DNA of 64,000 nt from Tabrizicola sp. (GTDB lineage: Bacteria > Pseudomonadota > Alphaproteobacteria > Rhodobacterales > Rhodobacteraceae). This document shows, in pieces, positions 20,096 to 28,646 of this stretch (positions within the stretch are counted from its first letter, which is position 1; each line of letters starts with the position of its first letter). The stretch spans positions 806,001 to 870,000 of the forward strand of contig NZ_JAUCZH010000001.1 in the NCBI RefSeq assembly GCF_030373185.1, given 5' to 3'. The position numbers and the translations under genes are program-made. A model generated the notes under the pieces. That model ran no database searches. It was given only the letters and a program-made list of their open reading frames with translations, and was not told the DNA's origin.

Positions 20096-21667
20096 TTACG
20101 ATTTCTGGAACATGGCGAGCATGCGCCGGGTGACAAGGAAGCCGCCGAAGATGTTGATCCCGGCCATGAATACCGACAGAGCGGCCAGAACGATCACGAT
20201 GAACGAACCCGACCCGATCTGCATCAACGCCCCAAGGATGATGATCGACGAGATCGCGTTGGTGATTGCCATGAGCGGGGTGTGCAGCGAGTGGCTGACG
20301 TTCCAGATCACCTGGAAGCCCACGAACACCGCCAGCACGAAGACGATGAAATGCTGCATGAAGCTGGCCGGAGCCACCAGACCCACCGCCAGCAAAAGCG
20401 CGCCGCCGACCACCAGAAGGCCAACCTGACTGCGGGTTTGCGCCTTGAAGGCCGCCACTTCCTGCGCGCGGCGTTCCTCGGGCGTCAGCTCCTTGACCTT
20501 TTCCTTCGGCTTGGCTGCGGCAATCGCCGCGATCTTCGGCGGTGGCGGCGGATAGGTCACCGCGCCGACATGGGCCACGGTGGCCCCGCGGATCACGTCA
20601 TCTTCCATGTTGTGCAGGATCACGCCGTCTTTCTTCGGCGTAAGGTCGGTCAGCATGTGGCGGATGTTGGTGGAATAAAGGGTAGAGGCTTGCGCCGCCA
20701 TCCGGCTGGGGAAGTCGGTATAACCTACGATGGTCACGCCATTTTCCGTCACGATCTTCTGGTCCGGCACCGTCATATCACAGTTGCCGCCACGTTCGGC
20801 CGCAAGGTCGACGATCACCGACCCTGGCTTCATCATCGCAACCATGTCCTCGGTCCAGAGCTTCGGCGCGGGTCGGCCGGGGATCAGGGCGGTTGTGATA
20901 ACGATGTCCATTTCCGGCGCAAGCTCGCGGAACTTCGCCAGTTGCTTCTCGCGGAACTCAGGCGACGAGGGGGCAGCATAGCCACCCGTCGCGGCGCCGT
21001 CCTGTGAAGCCTCGAATTCCAGGAAAACGAAGCTTGCACCCATGGATTCGATCTGCTCGGCCACTTCGGGGCGCACGTCGAAGGCGTGGACAATGGCACC
21101 AAGTGAAACGCTTGTCCCGATGGCGGCAAGACCCGCCACACCCGCGCCAACGATCAGCACCTTGGCTGGTGGCACCTTGCCCGCTGCCGTCACCTGACCG
21201 GTGAAGAAGCGGCCAAAGTTGTTACCGGCCTCGATCACCGCGCGGTAGCCGGCGATGTTTGCCATCGACGACAGCGCGTCCATCTTCTGCGCGCGGCTGA
21301 TGCGTGGCACCATGTCCATCGCGACCACGGTCAGGTTCTTCTTCGCTGCGGCTTCCAGCAGTTCAGGGTTCTGGGCGGGCCAGAAGAAACTGATCAGCGT
21401 CTGACCTTCGGCCAGCGTGCCAAGTTCGGCGGCCTCAGGCCCGCGCACCTTGACGATCACGTCAGAGGCGGCAATCACATCGGCGGCAGTCGGCAGCACG
21501 GTCACCCCGGCCGCGCTGTAAAGCGCGTCGGAAAAACCCGCCTTTGCCCCTGCCCCGGCCTCGATGCAGCAGGAATGGCCCAACTTGAGCAGTTGGGTGG
21601 CCGAGTCCGGTGTCATCGCTACCCGGTTTTCACCCGGAAAAACCTCTGTCAGTGCTCCGATTTTCAA
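20096..21667 (-). CDS. pntA: NAD(P) transhydrogenase subunit alpha (fused form)
   Basis: The 523-residue subunit contains domain I (NAD(H) binding; [21 protein letters not shown] at the N-terminus, [16 protein letters not shown] Rossmann motif, [11 protein letters not shown]) fused to a C-terminal membrane part with about four helices after residue 400. Some Alphaproteobacteria split this protein into PntAA and PntAB; here it is one chain as in E. coli (about 510 residues). No ATG fits. The TTG at 21667, preceded by GGGGGG, gives the expected N-terminus (M)KIGALTEVF; a GTG 48 bp upstream is less likely. Confidence 0.95.
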   Translation of the reverse strand: MKIGALTEVFPGENRVAMTPDSATQLLKLGHSCCIEAGAGAKAGFSDALYSAAGVTVLPTAADVIAASDVIVKVRGPEAAELGTLAEGQTLISFFWPAQNPELLEAAAKKNLTVVAMDMVPRISRAQKMDALSSMANIAGYRAVIEAGNNFGRFFTGQVTAAGKVPPAKVLIVGAGVAGLAAIGTSVSLGAIVHAFDVRPEVAEQIESMGASFVFLEFEASQDGAATGGYAAPSSPEFREKQLAKFRELAPEMDIVITTALIPGRPAPKLWTEDMVAMMKPGSVIVDLAAERGGNCDMTVPDQKIVTENGVTIVGYTDFPSRMAAQASTLYSTNIRHMLTDLTPKKDGVILHNMEDDVIRGATVAHVGAVTYPPPPPKIAAIAAAKPKEKVKELTPEERRAQEVAAFKAQTRSQVGLLVVGGALLLAVGLVAPASFMQHFIVFVLAVFVGFQVIWNVSHSLHTPLMAITNAISSIIILGALMQIGSGSFIVIVLAALSVFMAGINIFGGFLVTRRMLAMFQKS

Positions 21668-21766
21668 GACTGCCCCCCGCTTCTGCCGTCTGCGCCATAA
21701 ACCAGCCTGATGCACTTATCACCGCGCAACAATATTTCAAACCCCAGTTTGTCGCACCGGGGCTGT

Positions 21767-22252
21767 TCATTTCCTTGGGGTCCGGCCCCCGATCCAGCGT
21801 GGCGTGTGTGCGGCCCAAAGATCAAACTCCGGCCCGAAGGCCATGGTCAATCGCGTCTCCTCGTCGCGGATGAAACGGGTCTGGATCAGCAAGACGAAGA
21901 CCGCGACCAAGGGCAGCGCCAAGATCGCGTCCAGCCACAGGATCGCCCCCAGCAGGATCACGGCATCGGCCAGATAGATCGGGTTGCGCGAAACGGCAAA
22001 AAGCCCGGTGGTCACCAGTGCGGCAGGCTTCCGGCGAGGAATGACGGTGGTGCGGTGCAGCGTCATCTGGGCGGCGGCAATGACGGTGATGACGACACCA
22101 AGAATGACCAGGGCGCGACCAAGCCAGTCGCCGGCGGCGCCGAACAGCGCTGGCGAGATCAGCGAAAGCACCCATGCAGCAGCCACATGCGCGGCCAGCC
22201 AGGCGGGCGGCAGGTCGATCAGGGCAAGGATCTTGCGCAACATCGGGCGCAT
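21767..22252 (-). CDS. Isoprenylcysteine carboxyl methyltransferase-like membrane protein
   Basis: The 161-residue protein has four to five hydrophobic segments and the ICMT/PEMT-type signature: GLFAVSRNPIYLADAVILLGA, then a late FIRDEETRLTMAFGPEFDLW. These motifs bind S-adenosylmethionine in membrane methyltransferases of this superfamily. Bacterial members act on lipids, small molecules or unknown substrates. The ATG at 22252 has GGAGG seven bases upstream, inside the first codons of a slightly longer alternative starting at 22264. It is divergent from kynU and stands alone. Confidence 0.8.
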   Translation of the reverse strand: MRPMLRKILALIDLPPAWLAAHVAAAWVLSLISPALFGAAGDWLGRALVILGVVITVIAAAQMTLHRTTVIPRRKPAALVTTGLFAVSRNPIYLADAVILLGAILWLDAILALPLVAVFVLLIQTRFIRDEETRLTMAFGPEFDLWAAHTPRWIGGRTPRK

Positions 22253-22371
22253 ATCGGCCTCCATTCGTGACGGCCGATCTAGGCAGAGCATGGCGCAAGG
22301 TGCAAGCGCCGCAGTTCCGGCTTGGCATTGCAAAAGGAAGCCCCGATAACGGCAAGGAGAAGGAGACAGCC

Positions 22372-23568
22372 ATGCCCATCGATTTCGCAGCCAAGAAGGC
22401 CTTGTTCCACCTGCCCGAGGGGGTGGTTTATCTGGATGGAAACTCCCTCGGGCCGATGGTCAAGGCCGCGCCCGCACGGGTTGATCATGCGGTGCAGGCC
22501 GAATGGGGTGAGATGCTGATCCGCGGCTGGAACAAGGCCGGATGGATGGCGCAACCCGCGGCACTTGGTAACCGGGTGGGCAAGTTGATCGGCGCGGCGC
22601 CGGGGACGGTGGTTCTGGGTGATACGCTGTCGATCAAGGTCTATCAGGCGCTTGCCTCGGCGCTGGAGATGAACCCAAAGCGCCGGGTGATCTTGTCCGA
22701 TACCGGGAATTTCCCGTCTGATCTTTACATGGCCGAAGGGCTGTGCCGCACACTTGGCGGGCAATACCGGCTGAAGACCGTGGCCCCCGAAGAAGCGATG
22801 GCAGCAATTGATGACACCGTTGCCGTGGTCATGCTCACCGAGGTCGACTACCGCACCGGGCGGCGGCACGACATGCGCGAGATCACCCGGCGCTCGCATG
22901 AAATGGGGGCGATCACCGTCTGGGATCTGGCCCATTCGGCGGGTGCGCTGCCGGTGGATCTTGCTGGCGCGGGTGCCGATTTCGCGGTGGGCTGCACCTA
23001 CAAATACCTGAACTCCGGCCCCGGTGGCCCGGCCTTCATCTATGTGGCCCCCCGGCATGCCGAGGTGGCGCGCCCTGCCCTGTCCGGCTGGCTGGGCCAC
23101 GAAGCACCCTTTGCCTTTGACCTGAGCTATCGCCCCGGTCAGGGGATCGAACGGATGCGCGTCGGCACGCCACCCGTGTTGCAGATGGCGGCACTGGAAG
23201 CCGCGATGGATGTCTGGGACGGCGTCGATCTGGCCGAGGTTCACGCCCAGTCGCTGCGGCTGCAGGATCAGTTCATCAAGGGCGTGGAAAGCCGCGCACC
23301 GATGCTGCAACTGGCAACGCCCCGTTCACACCTGATGCGGGGCAGCCAGGTCAGCTTCCGCCATCCCGAGGGTTATGCGATCATGCAGGCGCTGATCCAT
23401 GAAGGCGTGATTGGCGATTTCCGCGCACCCGACATCCTGCGTTTTGGCTTTACCCCGCTGTACATCGATGAAGATGACGTGGCGCGCGCCGTCAGCGTGC
23501 TGGCACGGATCATGGACTACGGCACGTGGGACAAGCCCGAGTTCAAAGCCCGCGCGGCGGTGACGTGA
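22372..23568 (+). CDS. kynU: Kynureninase
   Basis: The 398-residue PLP enzyme cleaves kynurenine (or 3-hydroxykynurenine) to anthranilate (or the hydroxy form) and alanine in tryptophan breakdown. Visible features are VVYLDGNSLGPM near the N-terminus, TDYR-like EVDYRTGRRHDM, VWDLAHSAGALPVDL and the PLP lysine in GCTYKYLNSGPGGPAF. ATG 22372 follows GGAGA. The stop TGA overlaps the ridA start by one base (TGATG). No kynA or kynB lies nearby in this window, so the other pathway genes, if any, are elsewhere. Confidence 0.94.
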   Translation: MPIDFAAKKALFHLPEGVVYLDGNSLGPMVKAAPARVDHAVQAEWGEMLIRGWNKAGWMAQPAALGNRVGKLIGAAPGTVVLGDTLSIKVYQALASALEMNPKRRVILSDTGNFPSDLYMAEGLCRTLGGQYRLKTVAPEEAMAAIDDTVAVVMLTEVDYRTGRRHDMREITRRSHEMGAITVWDLAHSAGALPVDLAGAGADFAVGCTYKYLNSGPGGPAFIYVAPRHAEVARPALSGWLGHEAPFAFDLSYRPGQGIERMRVGTPPVLQMAALEAAMDVWDGVDLAEVHAQSLRLQDQFIKGVESRAPMLQLATPRSHLMRGSQVSFRHPEGYAIMQALIHEGVIGDFRAPDILRFGFTPLYIDEDDVARAVSVLARIMDYGTWDKPEFKARAAVT

Positions 23569-23960
23569 TGATCAGGCTCTGGACCCCGGCGACGATGCCG
23601 CAACCCGCCTCGCGCTACAATCAATGCGCGCTGGCCGAAGGGGCGACCCGACGGCTGGAGATTTCTGGCCAGATCGGCATTCACCCGGATGGCACCCTGG
23701 CCGAGGGTCTGGCCGCGCAGCTGGACGTGGCCCTGGCCAATGTTGACCGGGCGCTGGAGGCGGCCGGGATGAGCAGGGCCAACCTGATGAAGATCACGGT
23801 CTACCTGACCGAAAACAGCCCCGAGGCCGTGGCCACCTACCGCGTCCGGCGCGACCTTTGGGTGGAGGAAAACCCGCCGCCTGCCGCGACTCTGCTGATC
23901 GTCGCGGGGTTGGCATCGCCTGCGCTTTTGGTCGAGGTAGACGCAGTGGCAGCCGGATAA
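23568..23960 (+). CDS. RidA/YjgF family enamine/imine deaminase
   Basis: The 130-residue protein is of usual RidA-family length. It shows the N-terminal ASRYNQCALAEGATRRLEISGQIGIHPDG, AQLDVALANVDRALEAAGMSRANLMKITVYLTE and C-terminal PAATLLIVAGLASPALLVEVDAVA. RidA proteins hydrolyse reactive enamines and imines released by PLP enzymes. It is translationally coupled to kynU, which suggests it removes reactive intermediates from kynureninase chemistry. The canonical RidA arginine is not clearly placed (ITVYLTE, then RVRRDLWV), so it may belong to a divergent subgroup. Confidence 0.85.
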   Translation: MIRLWTPATMPQPASRYNQCALAEGATRRLEISGQIGIHPDGTLAEGLAAQLDVALANVDRALEAAGMSRANLMKITVYLTENSPEAVATYRVRRDLWVEENPPPAATLLIVAGLASPALLVEVDAVAAG

Positions 23961-24111
23961 GGGTCTGAAAGGCGCTTTTTTCCACCTTTTGACGCGGTTT
24001 TCACGCGCCCGTGATCGCGTTCCGTCCCCTGCACGGTTTGACGGACAGTCACGGCTAAGTTACCGTGAAGCCGTAGTTTAGCCCGGGCAGGAAGCTTGCG
24101 GGCCGGAAAAA

Positions 24112-25059
24112 GTGAGTTTCTTGATGCGCCAGACGCAGATTTCCCTTGGCCGCAGGCTGGCGGCCCTTCCCGCAGCGCTTGCCCTTTTCGCCCTCGCTGC
24201 CTGCGTGGACCCAACGGTCAGCCCATCGGCCTCGAACCAGCCGCTGCCAAAGCCGGACGAGAATGTCTATCTGGCGTCAATGGATGCCGGCATCCAGATC
24301 CCGGCCCTGCCGGTGGAACAGATCCCCGAAACCCACCGCCGACAGGTTGTGGCCTATGAAACCGACCAGCCGGTCGGCACAATCATCATCAACCCCAAGA
24401 CCAGGCTGCTTTACTATGTGGTCGGAAAGAACAAGGCGATCCGCTACGGCATTTCCGTGGGCCGCGCCGGGTTTGAATGGTCGGGCGAGGCTGATGTCGT
24501 CGAAAAGAAGCAATGGCCAACGTGGACACCTCCCCGGGAAATGATCGAACGCGATCCGAAGCTGGCGAGATGGGAAAAGGGTCAGCCGGGCGGGCCGACC
24601 AACCCCTTGGGCGCGCGGGCAATCTATCTCAAATCGAACGGCATCGACTACGGCTACCGCATCCACGGCACGCCGGAATGGAAGTCGATCGGTCGCAATG
24701 CATCTTCTGGCTGCATCAGGATGATCAATCAGGACGTGATTGACCTTTATAACCGCCTGCAAGGTGGCGAAAAGGTTGTCGTGCTGACTGCGGCGGGCGA
24801 AATGCCGAAAGGGCTCTATATCCCCAAGCCGATCGTTCCAGCAAAGAAGAAGGTCGAAGAGCCGGTAATTCCGGCAGGCGCGGTGCCTGCCTTGAACGTG
24901 CTTCCGCCACCCTCGATCGCGTTGGGGACCGCCCCGGTTGTCGTGCCGGCAGCGGCCCCGGCAGTGGCGGCGCCCGAGACAACGGAGGCAACCGCCACCC
25001 CGGTTTGCGCCACGGCACTGGTTGACGGCGCCTGCCCGCCCCCAACTGCCGTGGACTGA
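24112..25059 (+). CDS. L,D-transpeptidase (YkuD) lipoprotein
   Basis: The 315-residue protein has a lipoprotein signal peptide ending in the lipobox LAAC, then a YkuD catalytic domain (about 85-235) with IHGTPEW...GRNASSGCIRM, where the Ser-x-Gly-Cys motif holds the nucleophilic cysteine and the upstream His is catalytic. These enzymes form 3-3 peptidoglycan crosslinks or anchor lipoproteins to the wall. The C-terminal 80 residues are Pro/Ala-rich and low complexity. The start is either GTG 24112 (with GGAAAA upstream) or ATG 24124; the mature protein is unaffected. A bidirectional terminator follows. Confidence 0.9.
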   Translation: MSFLMRQTQISLGRRLAALPAALALFALAACVDPTVSPSASNQPLPKPDENVYLASMDAGIQIPALPVEQIPETHRRQVVAYETDQPVGTIIINPKTRLLYYVVGKNKAIRYGISVGRAGFEWSGEADVVEKKQWPTWTPPREMIERDPKLARWEKGQPGGPTNPLGARAIYLKSNGIDYGYRIHGTPEWKSIGRNASSGCIRMINQDVIDLYNRLQGGEKVVVLTAAGEMPKGLYIPKPIVPAKKKVEEPVIPAGAVPALNVLPPPSIALGTAPVVVPAAAPAVAAPETTEATATPVCATALVDGACPPPTAVD

Positions 25060-25079
25060 ACCGCACAGGCTTGCAACGC

Positions 25080-25107
25080 AAACGGGGCGCCAATGGCGCC
25101 CCCGTTT
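25080..25107. terminator. Convergent-gene terminator hairpin
   Basis: AAACGGGGCGCC (25080-25091) pairs with GGCGCCCC-C-GTTT (25095-25107, one bulged C) over a three-base loop. A-run on one side and T-run on the other let it serve both the L,D-transpeptidase gene (plus) and the D-lyxose isomerase gene (minus), which end 20 and 18 bp away. Confidence 0.7.
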
Positions 25108-25125
25108 CAATTCATGGCCAAGGTA

Positions 25126-25806
25126 TTAAAGCCAGCTGTCGTAATCGCTGACCAGCAGATGCAGCGGCGGCTCGTCCTCCTCGATCTCGGCAAAGCGGCC
25201 AATCGGCTCGCGGAAGATGTTGTCGGTGAGATCGTCGTTCACGGTTGACACCTCACCGATCAGCACATCGCCCCCCTCGCCCCAGAAGGCGTGCCAGTCG
25301 CCGGGCATCAGCGTGACACTTTCGCCGGGGGCAAGCCGCAGCTTTTCACCCGGACCATAGGCCCGCGCGATGCCGTCGCAATGCACGCTGCCGCCGCGAT
25401 CCTCGGCGAAGTTGCCGTGATCGTCCGACCCGTAAAGCTCGATCACCAGAGTAGCCCCGCCGCGGTTGATTATATCCTCGGCCTTGATGACATGGGTATG
25501 CATCGGGGAAAGCTGATCTTGCCGGGAAATCAGCAGCTTTTCAGCATAGCACATGCCGCCGCCGCGTTGCAGATCAGCCAGCCGACCATTGCGCAGGGTG
25601 AACAGAAACAGGCCCATGTCATCAAACCGGCCCTGCCCGTAATCGGTGATGTCCCAGCCCATCCGGGTTTGCACGATTGTCCCGGCATCGGTGCGGGCCT
25701 TGAACGCCTCGGGCGTCCAATAGGCGAAGGGTGGCAGGACAAAGCCGTGGTGGCGGATGAGATCGTCCGCCGCGCGCATGATATCGTTGATGCGTGATCG
25801 TTTCAT
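25126..25806 (-). CDS. D-lyxose/D-mannose-type ketol-isomerase
   Basis: The 226-residue cupin-fold protein matches D-lyxose ketol-isomerase (interconversion of D-lyxose with D-xylulose and often D-mannose with D-fructose). Metal-binding positions are visible in QLSPMHTHVIKAEDIINRGGATLVIELYG (His, His, Lys-x-Glu) and in the later LMPGDWHAFWGEGGDVLIGEVSTVNDD. Size agrees with the YdaE/LyxI family. CGGAG lies about eight bases before ATG 25806. It stands alone without a sugar transporter or kinase next to it, so its physiological substrate is unclear. Confidence 0.88.
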   Translation of the reverse strand: MKRSRINDIMRAADDLIRHHGFVLPPFAYWTPEAFKARTDAGTIVQTRMGWDITDYGQGRFDDMGLFLFTLRNGRLADLQRGGGMCYAEKLLISRQDQLSPMHTHVIKAEDIINRGGATLVIELYGSDDHGNFAEDRGGSVHCDGIARAYGPGEKLRLAPGESVTLMPGDWHAFWGEGGDVLIGEVSTVNDDLTDNIFREPIGRFAEIEEDEPPLHLLVSDYDSWL

Positions 25807-25894
25807 TGCTGACTCCGGAAATGGGCTGGTCGACTTGACCTGAAATCCTGCCCACTGTCACCCGGGCAAGATGCAAAACCGCAAGGTTTTGCGG

Positions 25895-27439
25895 CTATCG
25901 CTTGCCGAAGATCGAGCCAAGCACCCCGCGCACCAGTGCCTGACCGGACTTTGTGCCAAGCTGGCGGGCGAAGCTTTTGGCAAAGGCGGTGCCGACGGAA
26001 TCGGACCTGCTGCTGCCAGACTTTGACGGCGTTCTGGCCTTGCCGTCGTAGCGGCGGGCGCGGTCAAACTCTTGCTTTTCCTCGGCGATGCGCGCTTCGG
26101 TTTCGGCCGCCTCGCGCGCGGTCTTTTCGGCTCGGGCGCGCAGACGCTCCCAGGCGCTGTCGCGGTCAATCGTGGTGTCATATTTTCCGGCCACCGGCGA
26201 AGCGGCGATGATCGAAGCGCGCATGGCTTCATCCAGCGGGCCAAGCTGGCTGGACGGCGGACGGATCAGGGTGCGCTGGGCGACGCCGGGGATGCCCTTG
26301 GCCTCCAGCAAGGACGTCACCGCCTCACCCGTGCCAACGTCGCGAATCGCGTCTTCGATGGCAAAGGCAGGGTTCGGGCGATAGGTCTGTGCCGCCATCC
26401 GCAGGTCTTTCTGATCCTTGGCGGTAAAGGCGCGCAAGGCGTGCTGCACGCGGTTGCCAAGCTGGCCAAGGATGGTTTCTGGCACATCGGCGGGGTTCTG
26501 GGTCACGAAGTAGACCCCCACACCCTTGGAGCGGATCAGTCGCGCGACCTGTTCCACCTTTGAAATCAGCGCCTTCGGGGCATCATCGAACAAGAGATGC
26601 GCCTCGTCGAAAAAGAAGACCAGCTTTGGCTTGTCTGGGTCGCCCACCTCGGGCAGCATCTCGAAAAGTTCGGCCAGAAGCCAAAGCAGGAAGGTTGCGT
26701 AAAGCCGGGGCGACTGCATCAGCTTGTCAGCGGCGAGGATGCTGATCCGGCCAAGGCCTTCCGCGTCGGTCAGCATCAGGTCGGCCAGATCCAGCGCGGG
26801 TTCGCCAAACAATCCGGCCCCGCCCTGATTTTCCAGCACCAAAAGCCGCCGCTGGATTGCACCGATCGATTCCTTTGACACCAGACCGTAGCGCGCAGAA
26901 ATCGCGTTGGCGTTTTCAGCGACGAAGGTCAGCAGCGCTTGCAGATCCTTCAGGTCCAGGAGCGGCAGTTCCTCTTCGTCCGAAAGCCGGAATGCGACGT
27001 TCAGCACACCTTCCTGCGCCTCGGACAGCTCCAGCAGGCGCGACAGCAGCAGCGGCCCCATCTCGAACAGGGTCGCACGGACCGGATGACCCTTTTCGCC
27101 GAACAGATCCCAGAAGATCACCGGAAAGGCGCGGTATTGCAGATCAAGCCCGATGGTGGCCGCGCGCCTGGAGAAGGGCTCGTGCAGTATGTGGGTTGCC
27201 GAACCAGAGGCAGCGATGCCGGAAAGATCACCTTTCACATCAGACAGAAATACCGGAACCCCGGCCGCCGAAAAGCCTTCGGCAAGGATTTGCAGCGTGA
27301 CCGTCTTGCCGGTGCCGGTGGCGCCGGCAACCAGCCCGTGCCGGTTGCCATATCTCAGCAGCAGGGACTGCGGCTGGCCATAGGCTTCGCCACCGCCACC
27401 GACAAAAATGCTGTCCACCGACTGTTCTTCATTGGCCAC
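25895..27439 (-). CDS. HerA-like ATPase (helicase HerA-like / DUF853 family)
   Basis: The 514-residue protein has Walker A GATGTGKTVTLQ at about 39-46, Walker B LVFFFDEAHLLFDD, and VYFVTQNPADVPETILGQLGNRVQHALRAFTAKDQK, which together define the HerA-like (DUF853) subgroup of FtsK/HerA ATPases. The C-terminus is charged and Arg/Ala-rich (AEKTAREAAETEARIAEEK). It starts at GTG 27439 with GAGGTGA five to six bases upstream. No NurA nuclease is nearby. Classical HerA acts in DNA end resection; the function of this stand-alone bacterial subgroup is not settled. Confidence 0.88.
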   Translation of the reverse strand: MANEEQSVDSIFVGGGGEAYGQPQSLLLRYGNRHGLVAGATGTGKTVTLQILAEGFSAAGVPVFLSDVKGDLSGIAASGSATHILHEPFSRRAATIGLDLQYRAFPVIFWDLFGEKGHPVRATLFEMGPLLLSRLLELSEAQEGVLNVAFRLSDEEELPLLDLKDLQALLTFVAENANAISARYGLVSKESIGAIQRRLLVLENQGGAGLFGEPALDLADLMLTDAEGLGRISILAADKLMQSPRLYATFLLWLLAELFEMLPEVGDPDKPKLVFFFDEAHLLFDDAPKALISKVEQVARLIRSKGVGVYFVTQNPADVPETILGQLGNRVQHALRAFTAKDQKDLRMAAQTYRPNPAFAIEDAIRDVGTGEAVTSLLEAKGIPGVAQRTLIRPPSSQLGPLDEAMRASIIAASPVAGKYDTTIDRDSAWERLRARAEKTAREAAETEARIAEEKQEFDRARRYDGKARTPSKSGSSRSDSVGTAFAKSFARQLGTKSGQALVRGVLGSIFGKR

Positions 27440-27565
27440 AAGTCACCTCACAAATCCGATGAGAGCCGGATCCGGCGGCCCGGCCGCCATCTTTCCCGCC
27501 GATGTTTTCCGCAGTCAAAATACATTGTTAAGCCCTTTGTGCCAGTCTGAACGTGCCGGGGCTGT

Positions 27566-27636
27566 GTTCATCATGGTTCCGTTGGTGACTTCCTCCCTGT
27601 GGACTGGCCGCGCCCTTGAAAAGGCGCGGTTTTTTT
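27566..27636 (+). ncRNA. Candidate small RNA A, anti-Shine-Dalgarno type
   Basis: Core layout: hairpin GT(T)CATCA / TGGTGAC (27566-27589, one bulged T), a single-stranded segment containing CCTCCCTGTGGACT (27592-27605), then a terminator with 7-bp stem CCGCGCC/GGCGCGG (27608-27629) and seven T. The upstream gene is on the opposite strand, so this terminator cannot belong to a preceding coding gene. The CCTCCC motif is complementary to ribosome-binding sites, as in alphaproteobacterial trans-acting RNAs such as suhB/ar14 or the CcsR group; family membership is unproven. The 5' end is not determined. A second copy lies at 60288-60360. Confidence 0.7.
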
Positions 27637-27671
27637 ATGACGTCCACATGACTGACCCCGGCAGAATCCCG

Positions 27672-27700
27672 TTGACGGGCCTCAAAATCCGCCGTAGCGT
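27672..27700 (+). promoter_or_regulatory. Candidate sigma-70 promoter
   Basis: TTGACG (27672-27677) and TAGCGT (27695-27700) are separated by 17 bp. This fits alphaproteobacterial housekeeping promoters. It lies 36 bp after terminator A and would start a transcript near 27707 that runs into the terminator at 27750-27777. Confidence 0.45.
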
Positions 27701-27706
27701 CCGAAC

Positions 27707-27777
27707 CCATGAAGTCGGCCAGTCCGACAGGGAGCAATAAGAAAATTCGAAAAGGGCCGGTTCTGCTGGCCCTTTTT
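27707..27777 (+). ncRNA. Candidate short transcript C ending in an intrinsic terminator
   Basis: A roughly 70-nt transcript is predicted between the promoter-like pair at 27672-27700 and the terminator AAAAGGGCC (27750-27758) / GGCCCTTTTT (27768-27777). It contains a small internal repeat (GTCGGCCAGTCCGAC, able to form a short hairpin). A short reading frame from 27709 would run through the terminator and is not convincing. The IalB-like gene starts 144 bp downstream and probably has its own promoter. Confidence 0.35.
27750..27777 (+). terminator. Intrinsic terminator of transcript C
   Basis: Nine-base stem AAAAGGGCC / GGCCCTTTT with a nine-base loop and a T-run (27773-27777) that is followed by further T-rich sequence. 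No annotated gene precedes it on this strand, which is why it is treated as the end of a small transcript. Confidence 0.75.
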
Positions 27778-27920
27778 CATTCTTTTTCCCGGTTGCGGAA
27801 TGTGGCTTGCCCAAGCCTTGAGGCAGAACCCCGCTGAAGCGCGCTTTCCGACCTGACTTGGCCAGCCGGTCATGCTAATGACCTGCCACAATTACCGTCC
27901 GACCAAAGGATCCGCCCAAG

Positions 27921-28592
27921 ATGGCAATGACCAAGACCACTGCGCTTGCCCTTTTTCTTGCCCTGACCGCAACGCCGTTGATGGCCCAGACGACAGAAGC
28001 CCCCGCCTCCGATGAAGCCGCAGCAACGGATACCATCGCCGACGCTGCCACTGCCGACGGGCTGTCGATGGGGACGGAACTTGGAGGCGGCGACGGGATT
28101 GGGGACACCTATACCGCCGCCAACTTTGAGGCATGGGAACAGCGTTGCGTGCGCACCGAAAGCGGGATTGACCCATGTCAGCTTTACATGCTGTTGAAGG
28201 ATCAGGATGACAATTCGGTGGCCGAGTTCACCATGTTCGGCCTGCCCAAGGGCTCGCCGGGGCCAGCCGTCGCCGGGGCTACCTTCATTGCACCGCTTGA
28301 AACGCTGCTGACCGCCGGCATGACGCTGCAGATCGACAGCGCCAAGCCCAAGGCCTATCCCTTCACCTTCTGCACCCAGATCGGCTGCGTGGCACGGCTT
28401 GGCTTTACCGCCGAGGAAGTGGCGCAGATGAAGAAGGGGGCGGCGGCGACGATCGTGATCGTGCCTTTTGTCGCACCCGACAAACAGGTGGAACTGAAAG
28501 TGTCGCTGAAAGGCTTTACCGCCGGGCTTGCGGCGGTCGATGCTGCCAATGATGCGGCCGATGCGGCGACAGCCCCCGCGGGCAACGAATAG
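27921..28592 (+). CDS. IalB (invasion-associated locus B) family periplasmic protein
   Basis: The 223-residue protein has a Sec signal peptide (TKTTALALFLALTATPLMA, cleaved after LMA). An acidic, Ala/Thr-rich linker follows, then an IalB domain (about 65-210) with WEQRCVRTESGIDPCQLYMLL and FTFCTQIGCVARLGFTAEEV; the four cysteines in these two segments are characteristic of the family and probably form disulfides. The name comes from Bartonella, but family members are widespread in free-living Rhodobacterales, where the role is unknown. ATG 27921 or 27927 could be used. It converges with the ketoacyl synthase gene. Confidence 0.87.
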   Translation: MAMTKTTALALFLALTATPLMAQTTEAPASDEAAATDTIADAATADGLSMGTELGGGDGIGDTYTAANFEAWEQRCVRTESGIDPCQLYMLLKDQDDNSVAEFTMFGLPKGSPGPAVAGATFIAPLETLLTAGMTLQIDSAKPKAYPFTFCTQIGCVARLGFTAEEVAQMKKGAAATIVIVPFVAPDKQVELKVSLKGFTAGLAAVDAANDAADAATAPAGNE

Positions 28593-28646
28593 CGCAGCGC
28601 TGAACTGCGCATGCACGGCCGGTCCGAATGGGCCGGCCGTTTGCGT

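Larger units (their letters stand above)
27440..27920. other. 481-bp intergenic region with two RNA-like transcription units
   Basis: The region lies between the divergent HerA-like gene and the IalB-like gene. It holds two strong plus-strand intrinsic terminators (27608-27636 and 27750-27777) with no supported gene ahead of either, so at least one small RNA is likely encoded. The two candidates are listed separately. Confidence 0.7.

Noticed and set aside
27709-27837. A 42-codon frame inside the HerA-IalB intergenic region
   Set aside because: It reads straight through an intrinsic terminator and has no homologous features or convincing ribosome-binding site.
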